NCBI GenBank assembly: GCA_012934845.2
Contig: WNNJ02001726.1
Coordinates: 1 to 64,000 of the forward strand
Length of the DNA stretch: 64,000 bases
Direction: 5' to 3'
Source of the DNA: Pomphorhynchus laevis
Taxonomy: Eukaryota > Acanthocephala > Palaeacanthocephala > Echinorhynchida > Pomphorhynchidae
In this document: positions 12,001 to 27,000 of the stretch, piece after piece
How the letters are laid out: the number at the start of each line of letters is the position of its first letter
Position numbering within the stretch: position 1 is the stretch's first letter
Notes under the pieces: model-generated
Database searches by the model: none
What the model was told of the DNA's origin: nothing
The model's input: the letters and a program-made list of their open reading frames with translations, nothing else
Translations under genes and position numbers: made by a program

Positions 12001-15000
12001 TACTATTCAGATATTAAATATCTGATATTAGAGTTTAGATATATCAAATATAATATCTTAATTATTAATTATCAAATATTATATATTTTATTGAATATGT
12101 TTTTTTATTTTATTGTAAATTTGCATTATCTAAACGTGCAATTAAATATTTTCCAGTGCAAAATTCCAGTAAAATACATGTTTTGTACATGATCTACAAT
12201 GTTTTAATTTATTCTACGTGTAGAATTAGTTCATGTTTGAATAATAAATAAGATTAATAAAAATAATAAATTTTGTATTATACAGATGCACTCAAAATTA
12301 ACATCAATTATACTGTGTGCAATATTTTTCCATATTTTTAATTTATCTAATGGAAAAATCTCCAGCTAAAACGTCTGTTAGCTAAGCAGTCGATTTATAT
12401 AAATTCAATCAAAAAATAAAATTTAATAAATTAAATTTTTATTTATTTAATAAATTTTTAAAATTAAATTTAATAAATTTAATAATTTAATTTATAAATT
12501 CTACATTATAATCATAATATAATATCATATATTATCTACATATTAATTTGTCCTCATTATACGTTATGTTTATAGCACAATATCCATAAATTAATAATAA
12601 CTATTTTACTCTATTCTTTTCTTTTATTCATTCTTTTGTTTTTATTAATTTTTTTATTATTAAATTAAGTTTTATTTAAAAATTTTAATTGTTTTTATTG
12701 AAATTCATTGTTATTAATGAATACAATATGAGTGAATTTAACGGTGGATCATTTAAATATGACACAAATATATAATAACATTGAAGAGTACTGATTGTAT
12801 CGTTTATCGGCTCGAAAAAAAACGAAACAAAATAAATTAGCAGTCCTGAATGAGTTTTTATCTTCGGCGAGTGACAGCATTGTTAAATAGTAACACTATC
12901 AAATATTGCAATATTATTAGGAGTATAATATAAATTTTTTAGGAATACACTTTTATTACTAAAAATTACAAATTTTGATCCATTTTTAAATTTAGAAGAG
13001 ATTTAAAAAATTTGAATTAAAAATAAGAAACACAACAATCTGAACAAATCGTGTTTTGTTTTTCGGATGATGCTGGCGAAATATAAAAGAAATTTATGCC
13101 TTATTGATTCTGCTTTAAAATTCTAAATCCAATAAATGTTTTATGCTATAATGTGTTGATTACAGAACATTAACTTTATTGGAATTAATTGCAATTTATT
13201 CTGCATTTGTCTATTCTAGATATGATCAACGTATTGACAGTGTAGAAACCAAAATTGCAACGACATTAAGAGAACAGCTTAATCAAGCTAAAAATGCAAG
13301 CGAAATGTTCAATATATTTTCTCGATTTAACGCATTGTTTGTTCGTCCCCAAATTCGCGGAGCAATAAGTGAATATCAATCTAAGTTGCTTCAGCGCGTC
13401 AAGGCGGATATTGATGCTTTACGAGAAAAGTTTATGGTAAGTAATTTTAAAAATATTTTAATAAAGATTGTGCTATATTAAAATATTAACATATTAATTT
13501 TAATTATGTAGGTAACTACGATTCAAATTTATTTTATCATTGCTTAATCAAATGTAGTTTGATATAAATTAATTATTCTTCCGGTTGTTGCACGACATTA
13601 TCCACACAGGTGTTGTTCTTATTCTTGATACAGCAGGACGCTACTAATTAGTCTAACTTGAATTTGATGGGTGTCATCAGCTTCTGACTCAGACCAACAC
13701 AGTTTGATTAGTAGAGTTCTGCTGTATTAGACTAATACCTGTAAGGATAATGCCTTGCCACAATCAGAAGAATTTCAGCTCAGAGATGCAATCAAGTTAA
13801 ATTATAACATATTGTTTCCGTATTGCCGACGTTGAAGGTTCTTTGCGTCTTATTCTTAGAAAACAGTATCTATTCGCACGACGGCATCTCAATGGCGTTT
13901 TTCCATATTTTTAAATAATACGTAAACAAGTTCCTCATGTCACCTAGAGATAGTAAGCAGTATTTTGTCAAATTCATTGGTTAAATCGATGACTACAGAA
14001 TTTTCTCTTTACTTCTCGAATTTGAACCGAAATACTATATCATGAAAATGCCTTCGAAACAGAATCGATAGTAAGAAGTAGTTATATACTTTATTTATAA
14101 TATAAAATTTAATATTTTATAATTTAAAATATATATTATAATTTATTTAATATTTTGTATTATATTTCTACTTTTTTATTTTGTGTTTTATGTAAATATT
14201 TATGAATCATCAATTGATGTTTCAAGAAGCATCAATTTGATGCTTCTTTAAGAAGAATGTTGGTGATTCCTGAAGGAAATTGATCCACAAATCGTGTATA
14301 CTCAAGATTTTAATCAACCACCGAGTTCATAAACTGTGAATCGTATGAATTCGTAGAAGTAAGAAATGCTTAATGCTCTAAAAGAGTTACGAAATCAAAT
14401 TGTTGTGTAGCAACCCTACAGCTGAGTTTCGATGGCATTATACACTTCACGTTTTGGGTTATTATTCATCTTTCCACAAACGGCGCCTCGTGTCAGTTTA
14501 ACAGTTTATAGATGTTATAGATGCTTTACTCCGCACTTTGTTTGTCTGTATGTACAGAGAGACTGTAAACAAGGAAAACCTGTTTTATGTGCAATCCAAA
14601 AGAAAGTTATGAATAAAATTGTCATGAAACAATAAAAAATGTGACAAGAACGATTACAGCCGTGGCTGCTTGTCTTCGTTTGCGAACTATTAGCTTTAGA
14701 CTTAACCACGGTCTCTCCCTTTGTCGGATTTAAACAGAACTCAATTATATTTCGTATGAATTCATTTCGAGACACGGGTTACTACGAAAGATTTATGAAA
14801 ACATTTGGACATTGTATTTTCTGAATTAGGTAATAATAATCACTTTAAGTAATTAATAATCACTTTGAACAGGAATTTTTATACATTACTATTTTCAACA
14901 TTTATGCTATAACGTATGCAAACATATCCTGACCGTTTACTTTGTCAACCCTACTTTGTCAAGCAACGATTCAAAAAATCTACTAGATACTGGGAACAAA

Positions 15001-18000
15001 CTGGTTTTGTATTACTTATTAGTTAATATTGATATAATTAGGCAAAACTCAAATCTATCTCTTGGTTAATACAAATCTTTCTTTGTTAATGCCAGTCTCC
15101 ATTTGTTAATGCAAATCTTGCTTAGTTAATAAAAGTATCTCCATTTAAATATTTTAATATCTATTAGTCGATACAAGTCTCTATGTGTTAATACACAACA
15201 ATTTAATATTATGTAATGTAAATTATTGATATTACGTGAATAATTTGGATAGTTTCTAGCGGACGTAAACTTTCTTTTTATTATTACAAGAAGGCTAGGA
15301 AATCGATTGGAAACGAATTTTCTCTATTTCTTTTTATTACTAGAGGTGATAAAAAATAAAATTAAACTTTAAGTTAGAATAGAAGTTAAAATTGCATTAG
15401 CAAAATATATCATTAGTGTTAATTTGAATTTTCAAAATTGATAATTTTTTTGCTTGTCATAATAAGAATGACAGATTTAAAATATGTTGCATAAAATTAG
15501 CTTGTGCATTTTTAATAATTCAAGGATTCAACTGATAGAGCGAACGCCAATCGCCTTCTTAGATCAAGAGACATTCCCCCTGTTAGCGCGACACTAACTT
15601 GGGTTAAACAGATTGAGCGTCAGCTCCACATGTATTTGAAGCGAGTTGAAGACGTCATTGGAAAAGGATGGGAAAATCATGTTGACGGAATAAAACTTCG
15701 TACTGAGGGCGAAGCGTTTTTGCAGAAACTAAATGCACAAGCAATATTTGATGACTGGAAGCAAAAGGTTCATCATCGTTACTTGTTACTTTAATATTTG
15801 TTTGTTTAAAACTTTAAAGGTGATGCAGAAGGACATCGAAATTAGTGGGGTTTTATTGGTAATCGAAGGTGTAAAGACGCCTTCTGGTCAGTTAAATAAA
15901 GTTCGCGTCAACTTCTCGCATGAAAGCATTAGTCTATACAAAGAGGTTTGCTCATTCATCAATCTTTATTTTGTAATTTATTGACTTATCAGGTGAGAAA
16001 TATGCGTGCGATGGGATTTCGTATTCCGTTAGCGATTATGAATAAGGCATATGAAGTAAACAGAATGTACCCTTACACCGTTTTGCTTGACGAAGCAGTG
16101 CATGGAATGAATTTAATAATGGATAAGGTTATTTGATGTCCATTTATCAGTTCTATTCTGTATCGAATGCTTAGATATCGAATAAATCTTCAATATCAAT
16201 GCTAGTCGCAGAGATGCAGAAAATGTTGCATTTACTTATAGAAGAAGGTGTCGTGCTTACATGGGAATCATTCAAATTGGAATCGTTCGTATATAAGTTA
16301 GCTGAGTGCGTAGGTTCTTGCCAGGAAAAAGTAAGTTTTTAAATATTTCAATTTTAATTTGTTATTTAGAATCGTAAATTTAAGATTGTTTCATATATTT
16401 AAATTATTTAATCTCATATTAAAAGATTAATTATTATATAATTTATTGCACAACTAATATTTAAACTTTTGTTATTTATTCCTAGAAATATTAAAATATG
16501 GATTGAAATATAATTCGAACTAAACAATAATACATTTTTATTTTTATCAAGTATAATTACAAGCAAGTTTTGATTTAGTTTTCTACAAATGCAAGTTTTT
16601 GATTGGTATTTTGTTGTAAGATTTTATTGATTATTCCATTTTATATTTTATATAAAATGGAATAATTTTCTAAAGGCTAGCTACATGAAGTATTCAGGTA
16701 CTTATTTCGAGCATGTTATCCGATATCGTTAATTTTTTCAAAACGTTTTTTCTAAATATGAAAACGGCATATTCGAGAAACGTGTTTATTTGTAACTAAT
16801 AAATTAATTTCAACAATGATTAACGATCATCGTCCGATTCTTCCGTCTCTAAAAATCATGAAATTTGTAATGACATTTATTTATTTTGATAAATAAAATA
16901 CGAAAATATAAATTAATTACGACATATAATTTTGACGATGTCGCTAATGGTCTCATTTAGATATTAATATTAAGAATTTTCAATTTTGATATTGAAAACG
17001 TCGAGCAAACAAATAAAATTTTCTGTCTTATTGATTATTTATTGATAAAAATCCTTTAGCACTCAAATAGCTATAAAACATGAAGTTTGGATAATTTGCA
17101 GAATCCAAAATTTTTTATTGACTGAACTCCGAAAGGGAAAAATTAGTTACATTTTAGTATTATTGATTTATTAATACTTACGAAAAATGTCAAAATATCG
17201 ACATGATTCATCAAATACATTAAAGTGAAAGTCTGAACGATTGGTAATTGCAATAAATTTAGTTTTTATTAAATATTTTTTTTATTTTATTTTACTTATT
17301 TTATTTTTTAATTTTTGGTACTTTAAATTTGTAAAAATGGTTTTCGTTTTAAACTTAATAAAAATGCAGTAACTTGCAAAATTATTGAATGAGCTAGTGA
17401 ATGATCTCTACTATCCAAATTTTCAAATCTTGATAAAATAAATTATTTAAATATATTTTGATTTAAAAAATTCGAAATAAATCCTTATCAATGATTCTGT
17501 ATTTATCATTAAACTTTCATGTTAGTGAATTATTGTTTTTATTCATTTCATTATTAAATAATAAATTTATACATTTTTTCGTTGTTTAGTAAGAACGTAT
17601 ATTTCTATTTATTATAATATGGATAATATATTATCCATATTTAAAATATTATCCATATTTATTATCCATATTTAAAATTCAAAAGAATTTGAATTTTAAA
17701 ATTAAAATTTTAAAGGAGGGAATTCCCTGAAACGTAATCACTATAAAATATACAATATTATAATATTGTATATTATATTTTTATAAATATATTTTAATAT
17801 ATTATACATATTATATTAATAATAATGTCTTTTATAGATAATATATTTTAATATATTATACATATTATATTAATAATACTATTATATAAATTATTATCAA
17901 TTTATGAGTTAGTAAAGCAAATTTAATTGATAACTAACAACTGATAATATTTTAAAGTAATTATAATTATTTAATAATAATTTTATTATTTTTTATCATT

Positions 18001-21000
18001 AAAGATTTCCTGATATGACGTCATATCATTATCATGATATCACTTTTTATAGGGTAGCAATTTCTTGTATTTTGATTTTATTAATATTTTTTAATAAATA
18101 TTTTTTATTAATATTTGTGTTTACAAAACTGTATTGCCAATACAGTCTGTGTATATTATTATAATTGTTTGAAAATTAAAATTAAGAATTTGACATTCGA
18201 ATAAATACTTGATATTGATTTAATATTTTTAAATGTTAAATTCTTAATTCTAATTTTCAAATATTTCAAATAATAATTTTTTTAATTAATTGAATTAATT
18301 AATTTCATTAATTTCATTTATCGTTAGTGTGTAATTGCACTAAATTATTTTTCTATATTCATGTACTATTTTATTGTTTCTAAAATAACTTAATTCCTGG
18401 ATTTAATAGAAACTAATTAAGAGTTTATGGCAAGTATTATGAGACTTCAGGATGTTAACTATTCTGATTTTGTGCGCTTGCGTGAATTATAATCACTGAT
18501 CCATAAATGACAGGAATTTGACATTATGATTGCTGACTGAAGTGTCGAAATTTCACGGGCATATCAAAAGCTAAATCCTGATGTAAACATGTTGCAATCC
18601 AAATACATAGGGCATTGAATCCCCACAATATCATAATCATAAGATGAAATGTAAAGTAATAAATCAGATCAGCTAAATGAATCTACGCATTTTATATTAT
18701 TTATAAATTAAAAATGATGCTAAATAAAATTTAATGACCTCTAATTATTAATAATAATTAGAGGTCATCAGGAGGAACTGCTATGTTATCAGGTTTTAAA
18801 CCCTATTCCTCTACCAACATAACAGCTCAGCCAAATACATGCTAGTGACGTATTTTCTCTGATGAAATTTGATTATCAATTATCTTGTTCTAATATATTA
18901 TTTATTATCCATTTATAAAAAAATTTCGCTTTAGAGTTTAAATTTATTTTTAATAATATTTTGTTGATATATATAACTATTTACTGTTTGATTGTATTTT
19001 TATAAAAACCTTGTTTGAAATATGTATCTATTAAATTATTAAAATGATTTTGTGAAAGACAATATCGTTACATTTTATGGCATTTCTGCTGTTTCTTGTA
19101 AATTTAAATATGCAATAAATAACAGACGATGTATCAAAATAAAGATTATATGGAAACATCATTTTCGTCCTAGTATGATTAGATTGGATAATGCTTAAAA
19201 ATCTAAATAAAATTTAAATAATTTAATGATAAATAATTATAAATAAATAGTAGTTGTTTTAAAAGATTTTATTCTGATTGTGGCACTATATTATCTTATA
19301 TCAATATATTACACTATATTATCCTATATTATTCTGATTGTGACACTATATTAAATAGGAAGTATTCTTCCTATTTTTATACAGCATGACGCTAATAATA
19401 AGCCTGAGTGGGTCTCATCAGCTGCTGGCCCAGACTTACATTTCACGTTTTGACCCTTATTATCTGCTTACTCTGTACACATGTGCTGATCAGATTCGAA
19501 CTCAGGAAGTCTGTATCGCGATCTAACGTTACATCCACAAGGCTGGTTGCTCCAGTGGTCTAGATATACATTGATGTATATTGGTTTTGATAGGGGATCG
19601 TATTCTAACGATCTATTATAAACCTACCCTATGTGTGTGATCCGCTAGCCGGATCACTGTTAATCATGCTGCCGTTTCAAATCTGCAGATATGAAATGGG
19701 TCGAAATTTAATAAGAGTCGAAACGTGAAATGTAAGTATGGGTTAGCAGCTGATTATAATTACCAATGCCAATTAGTAGCGTCCTGCTGTATCAAGAATA
19801 GAAACAATACCTGTGAGGATAATATTGTGTTATAACCAGAAGAATTTCAGCTCACAGATGCAATCAAGTTAAATGAAAAACATTAAATGCAAGTAGGATC
19901 ATGGAAAATAGTGATCCAACTAGCGGATCACACGCATAGGGTAGGTTTCTAATAGATCGATAGAATATGATCCCCTACTAAAAATAATATACAGAAATGT
20001 ATATCTACACTAATGGAGCAACCAGCCTAGTAGATTAAACGTTAAATAGCGATACAGACGTCCTGAGTTCAAATCCGATCAACACCAGTGTAGTCAGTAA
20101 ACGGATAACAAGGGTCGAAACGTGAAATGTAGGTCTGGGCCAGCAGCTGATTAGACCCACCCAAACTGATTAGTAGCGTTCTGCTGTATCAAAAATAGGA
20201 ACAATACCTGTGAGGACAAAATCGTGGCACAATCAGAAGAATTTCATCGCACAGATGCAATCAAGTTAAATTAAAATATTTTATATAATTTATATTTATA
20301 TAAAGTTAGAATTTATAATAAAAGTCAATTTTTATTAATTGAATAATAAATAATATATGATGTATAAGAGAATAAGGATTGGAGGTCATCAGGAGGAACT
20401 GCTATGTTATCAGTGTTGTGAAGATAATAATATATTGATCATACGTCGTAAGTTCACACACTTTTTCTGTGGACGTTATAAACAAGTATTGATACTTTAA
20501 GATCTTTTATTATTTGCTTTAAATGTAGTCTATTTTTTAATACTGAGATTAAATATTAAATTCGTATTTATCTTAAACGATGTATTTTATGCATTCAAGT
20601 CACACACAACTCTCTTTAAATTTGTGAATTTAAATTCCAGAATTCAATGCACTGAGTTTCTTTAAATTCGTGAATTTAATGCAATGAGTAATAAAAGAAT
20701 GTTCGAACTATGACTTTTAAGCCTTTTATTACCAGTTTATTTAATTTACAAATATAGTATAGTCAGTAGAGATAATGTAGACTTGTGTGCTGAATGAACA
20801 AATAAGATAAATACGAATTTAATACTCAATGTTTAGTATTCAATTTTTTAATTAATCAGTCAAGCAAGTAGATCAATTATTTCGTCAAACACCTATATTT
20901 GTCATCTAAGACAAATATTTTTATAAATTGATGGTTTACTAATTTAAGAATATTTACAATAGGAGAGAGTGTAAACAAGGATTATTTATTTAAGTCAAAT

Positions 21001-24000
21001 TTTCGATAGCGGTTGGTATCATCACCAGGAAAATAAAATACATTATTTTTTTAAATGTTTTTATTTTTAAAATGCATATTAACAAACTAATTTTTATTTA
21101 GTCAATATTTAAAATTTATGAATCGAATTATCTGAAATGAACAAATAAATGGTATTTATTAAGATTGAAGAACTGTTTTCTGTTGAACAATCTATTAATG
21201 GTCAACTGAAGAAACTCGAAGTGTGTGATTATGATCATGGCGTTATAAAACTTTGTTTGTCCGACATACAAAAATCTGTAGATAGTTTAAGCTTTAAGCT
21301 ATATTCCAACGTGGATCGATGGGTATATACAGTCGATTTAGAGGTAAGATATCTTGGATAATGTATTGGTTATGATTTACATATTAAACATAATTCATTG
21401 TGACATCATTTATATTTCACTTTTAGCTTACTAGTAAGGTTTTTTTTGTTTGGTAGCTAAGTATATTTTAGAATATTTAAGTTTAAGAATATTAAAGAAT
21501 ATAAATTTTAAGAACTTTATAGAATATTAACTTTTAGTGGCTGGTGAGGAGATTTTATTTAGTAGCTAGTTATATTTAAGAATATTTAAGCTTAAAATAG
21601 TTATCAGAAAAACAAATCAAACCAATTGAGAACTACGAAAATTAAAGATAGATACTATAATTAAAGAAAAAATCCAACTATATTGAAATATTGTATTTTA
21701 TGTCTTAATATTTTGACATTGCAATTGTAGATTGAAAAACGGCTTGTAGTCCGTTTGGAAAACGCTATTGTTTCATGGACTAGGAAACTTCTATTTTTGT
21801 TTCGTACCTCAAATAATTCCGAGAACGGATTTTCAGCCACTGAATACGATGATGATGATTATAATTTGCTAAAACACGTGACTATCAAGGTATCATCAAT
21901 GCATATTTATCTACAAATGATTTATTTTCCTTTTTTATATAGCCGTCAACGTATGAAATACGAATTGCCAATCAGGTAATAGCTGTCTACCCCGCTATTG
22001 AAAACGGACGCGATTTCTTATTCAAACAATTTCAAGAATATATAGCAACAATTTTAACTCAATTTCGAATTCAATCTGGCAATTTTACGGTTTGTATTTT
22101 TTTCTTCTAAATCTTATTAAACACCGATACTAAACTGCTAATTGTATTTGAATTTTTTTAATTTTTCAATATTTTTTAAGTTCATAAAATAAACAAAAAT
22201 AAATAAATATTATATTTTTCATAAAATAAATATAATATTATTTATAATAAATATTTTTTATATTTATAAATATTTGTACTGCAATGCATGATATTTATCT
22301 TCTGTATAAAATAATTATACAAGTACAAGCATGCATAAATGACAAATGATTTATAAATAATTAATTTAAATAATTGATTAAAAATAATTTATTAATTAAT
22401 AAAAATTTTTTGAAGAATAATAAATTAAGTTATTAAATTAAATAATTATTTTTAATAACAAATTATTATTAATAATAATTTATATTATTAATAATATAAA
22501 TTAATAATAAATTATTTTTAATAATAAATTATTTTTCGAATAATAATAAATTGCTTCTACATTACGAAGAGTCATTGATATAAAGTAGCGTTTAAATAAT
22601 ATTTTTGAAAAGTTGTTGAAGTAAATATTTAATTATAATTATTTTAATTTTGATCTATAGAATTTGAGTCATTTTTCTTCATTTGTTCATATAATTATAG
22701 TAATAATTATAGTAATAATTATAGTAATTCAGATTAATATTACACAATTCGGATGGCATAATTTAATTCATTGGATTTTGCTTTATTTTTTTGTTTGCCA
22801 CTTTCATGGCTGATAAAAATTCAAGTTAAATTTTAATTTATGAAAATTAAAATTTTATATAAGAATTTTATAGGGCCCATTTGAGGGTGACCATTGTTTC
22901 TATGACGTTTACATTTTATGTAAACATAAAATGAAGCTTAAATAATCAATACACAATAAATACCATACTCAAATGCACAATCAGCACATAGAGTATTGAT
23001 TGTGTATTTTCTATACAAATTTGAATTTTCTTTGTTTCATTAAATGCATTATTTAATGATATAATCTTCTCATGTTATTGAATTGGACTACTCTCTTTCC
23101 TCAAAAATAAGAGCATTCTGTTATATTTAAATATAATATACTCCTATTTTCGAGGGAAATTTATATTTGTATATTTTTTATATTCCCAAATAACAAATAA
23201 AGAATTTTCAAAAGAGATATATACATTAAAATACGAGTTGGAAGTATTTAAAGATCTTAAGAATACTCATATGAATGGTAAGATCAGTACAAAGGCGAAG
23301 ATTTCAATAAAATATATGATAACCAGATGAGAGTCTTGACAAGAGGAATTTCAGCGTGTTCTCTTTACTTCTGGTAAATCCATTAATAGCATTATAAAAG
23401 TAGGAAATTGTGGGCGTGTAGCTTAATATTCCGAATTAGATAAAGATTGGGTTACATCATGCAACTTCAATGGTATTTTACTATAGGATGTTTATCTTAA
23501 AGACAAGGTACTAAATATATCAGCAGAATTAGAAATAACTTCGTTTTCATGCTCAAATGGATTTTTGGATAATTTAAAAAGGAATGGGTTTATTTCACGT
23601 GTTCACACTGTTTGTAGAATGCTGACTTCAAATGCCAATTATTTGACTTATGCATTTATAGATATAATAAGGAAAGTTATTTAAACGTATGTTATAAATA
23701 ATAACATATTATACATTTCAATCAGGCTCTTATATATCTTGATTAAAAGGGTTTATAGAACGTTTATCCTTTTAAGACTAAAAATATTATTTTTAACATG
23801 AATATAAATCTTTATTACTGTCATGGTTATATTAATCCATCCCAACATACAATACATGAGATGACGATTTGGATAATTTGACTGTATTTTAAAATACAAA
23901 TCCTCTTTTTATTTATTAAAACTTTAACTTTAAGTAAAAATTGTTTATTGATTGTTTCTTTATTAGAGTACCGTGCTTTTTTCTTTTGATTATTCAAGTT

Positions 24001-27000
24001 GTATTTTATTTAATACCCAATCATAATATTCTTACAAGTATATTATATTTGAATGTAATATACTTTTTTGAAGGAATTTGCTGATTTTTAATTTATGAAA
24101 AAAATTAGGGATTTGCTAAAAAGATTTTTGGATGTGGTCTCTTATTTTCGAGATTAGACAGTAGTCGTGGTTTCTTGTTCGTAATTTCGTCTTCAAGAAT
24201 TTTTATTTAGAAAATGAAATTCGTTTTTTAGAACATTTATCTGAGAAGATTTATTACCCATTGCCGCCCCTTGGGCGTTTGGGAAAAAAATTACAAATAT
24301 ACAAATCCAAAAATTGGTTCTCTGGAATAAGATACCTGAGCCAAATTTAATAAAGCAAATTAGAAAGTTATTACAACTTGTCGACTTGTGAGAGTGGCAT
24401 TTTAGAAATAAAGCTACAATTGAAGACTGCATAAGCGATGAACAACTTTGTAGACAGTAACGACCTAAACATGATGCAGTGCGCTGGTGACAATTTACTT
24501 GGAATTTACAGGATCTATCATGGTAGCCATGTATACTTGCACGAATTATCAGCGGACGCTTGTTCTGTTTTCGTCCTAACCATTGTGATTGAGTCATTGC
24601 TGGAGTATTTAGAATCTCTTTGTCTGTGTCATTATACTTAATTAACAGCTTTTGTTGATGGCATTGAAAATTTTCTGTGCTTGCATTATTTCGCGTCATC
24701 ATTAATTCCACTGACAGAGGTAAGGTATTGGTAAGAATTCCGACGATCGTTGATGAAACTTTTGTAAGAACAAAAGTACTTTTGTAAGAACTGCGATCGG
24801 CGCATGTCTATCTTAGCGACATTTCGTTCTTTGAGATCATTCCATATAAATAGGCTGTAGCATTCTTGAAGTACTTTAAGGCGCCATTAATAGTGAGCAT
24901 TGGAAGTTTCTAGATTTAGACTTCTTTATAAGAATTTTGCAAAGTTGATTCCTAAGATGTGAGTTAAATGACCACTTTGTTGTTACAGTCAATCCGAGAA
25001 ACTTGAATTCATTCAAAATGTCAATTTCCTTATTGTCGAAGAAAAACCTATCAGTAGCAGAAATGCAACCACCTCGTCGAAACTTAATACTTTTCGTCTT
25101 TGTCGAATTTACCGTCAGTTTGTTCTCTACGCTACATTTATAAAAGATTTTTAAAGATTTCTCGGAAGTGTTTAAATAATTTAAATAATTTAAATAATTT
25201 CATTTTTTACATACCATGTTTTATGCATCATTAATTATTGCTCAGTCGTTTGATTTTTAGCTGTTAATGCTATTTTGTCATTATTCTTCTCTATATTTAA
25301 AATGCATAATAAAAGCTCTAGATTAATTACGAAACAATGGATTTGGCTATTTAAGATACGTGTAGTTTTAATTTCGTGATTATTGACCAAAAATTGTTTA
25401 TTTTGTTAAGAAATAAGTTGTATTTTCGAAAACGCTCAATTTGCCGATTGCATATTTATTAATTGCCATTTGAGTAACTGTAATGAGTCAATATTTTATT
25501 TATTTTTAACATTTGATCGCAGGTATCACAATTGTCTCAATCTGCTTATGATATGACATACAAAGGTATATTGCGTACTGATATGTCTCCAAAGTTGCGT
25601 GCTGCTTACGATGCCATTATATTGGTCATAAAGAATGCATCAGAATACATTAAGGTATACATATATTTGTTTTTTTTTCAAATACTTTTGTTTTTCAGCT
25701 TTAAATCGCATTTTATTCTAAAATAATAACTAAAAACAACAACTTTAAAATAAAAACTGAAAAAATACTAAACATTAAATGTTTTAAAATTTAAATGACA
25801 AATAATACTATTTTAATGACGTTTATTTAATACAATGGCTTCATGTTTATTTAATACATTACGTCATTCAAATTATTTTTAATTGCTTTTACGATTTAAA
25901 CCATTTTTAGAATCACATCGAGCACATGGTTCTGAATATATTTAAATTAAGACTTCGTCGTTTAAATAATATTTATTTAATACAATGATTTCATCACATC
26001 TATTTGATACATTACGTCATTAAGATTATTTATTGATCTCGATGCAAATTTTTAAAATTATTTTTAATGGTTTAAAAACTATAAAGTTGTGAATCAATAA
26101 TGTTGTTAGTAGCCAAACTAAGTATTCATTAACTGAATTAATCAATTGCACTTAGTTGTCAATTGCATTCTAACTTGTCACTCTTGGCACGTTGAAATTA
26201 AGTGATTAATGACGACTCTTTCACAACTTAATGCGTCTTTTAGTTTATAAACTTTAGTTCTTTAAACTTATCAGCTGGAATACATAAAAGTTTACGAATA
26301 TTCACAAATATTCGTTCACAAGCGTTATCAAAAATGTAAGTCTGGAATAACTTTAAATTTGTACTATTTGACTTTCAGTAATAAGTGAATTACTTTTAAG
26401 ACATGGATGGATTTTCAATCTCTCTGGGATTTACAACCTGACATTTTATATGATCGTCTTGGCAAGGAAACTGTAGAATGGATACATTGTATTCAAGATA
26501 TAAGGTTGGTTGGTAATATTTTATTAATAGTGAAGTAACGTGGGAAAGTCACGACAATTATAAGTTTCAGAATGAGCATATAGCTGTACGATTTAAAATT
26601 AGCATAAATAAAGTTATTTGCTTGAATTACATTTTTCATTCCTTCATTTTCATTTGCCTTATTTGCCACGTCTTTTATTCTAGACGATCACGGAAAACAT
26701 TTGATACCCATGGTTCAAAAATTTCGTTCGGTCCTATCATCGTTGATTACACTCGTGTTCAATCGAAGGTTAATCTTAAATATGATGCGTGGCACAAGGA
26801 TGTATTGAATAAGTTTGGAAATATTTTGGCATCCGATGTTCAGGATTTTTACGGTCAAATATCAAAAGTAAATTATTTTACTTTTTTCTTTACAAACTAA
26901 AATAAAATTTCAGGCTCGATCTAATCTAGAAAACTGTTCGCTAATCAATACTAATACTACTGACACTGTTAATGTTATTACTGAAGTTCAAAATATTCGC

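Larger units (their letters stand above)
13437..15524. other. Intron 10 (2088 nt)
   Basis: Holds an inverted pair of SINE-body copies (13585-13805) and a more balanced stretch at about 14390-14790 with short frames on both strands that match nothing I know. The rest is AT-rich, including loosely repeated TTAATACAAGTCT-like phrases near 15060-15190. Confidence 0.7.
16331..21163. other. Intron 14, longest intron (4833 nt)
   Basis: AT-rich. It holds short tandem AT repeats (17600-17880), Penelope-terminal-repeat copies (18725-18890, 20330-20420) and a fold-back SINE cluster (19266-20275). No dynein exon found inside. Confidence 0.8.
22090..25522. other. Intron 17 (3433 nt)
   Basis: AT-rich simple sequence (22150-22560), inverted repeats (22950-23015, 23096-23162) and a decayed minus-strand LINE (about 24700-25145). 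No dynein exon found inside. Confidence 0.75.

Noticed and set aside
20016-20090. Functional tRNA gene in the SINE head
   Set aside because: A and B boxes are present but the cloverleaf arms do not pair and the unit is repeated in a SINE.
24438-24641. 67-codon plus-strand frame near the LINE remnant
   Set aside because: No recognisable domain, and it overlaps an opposite frame in decayed transposon sequence.
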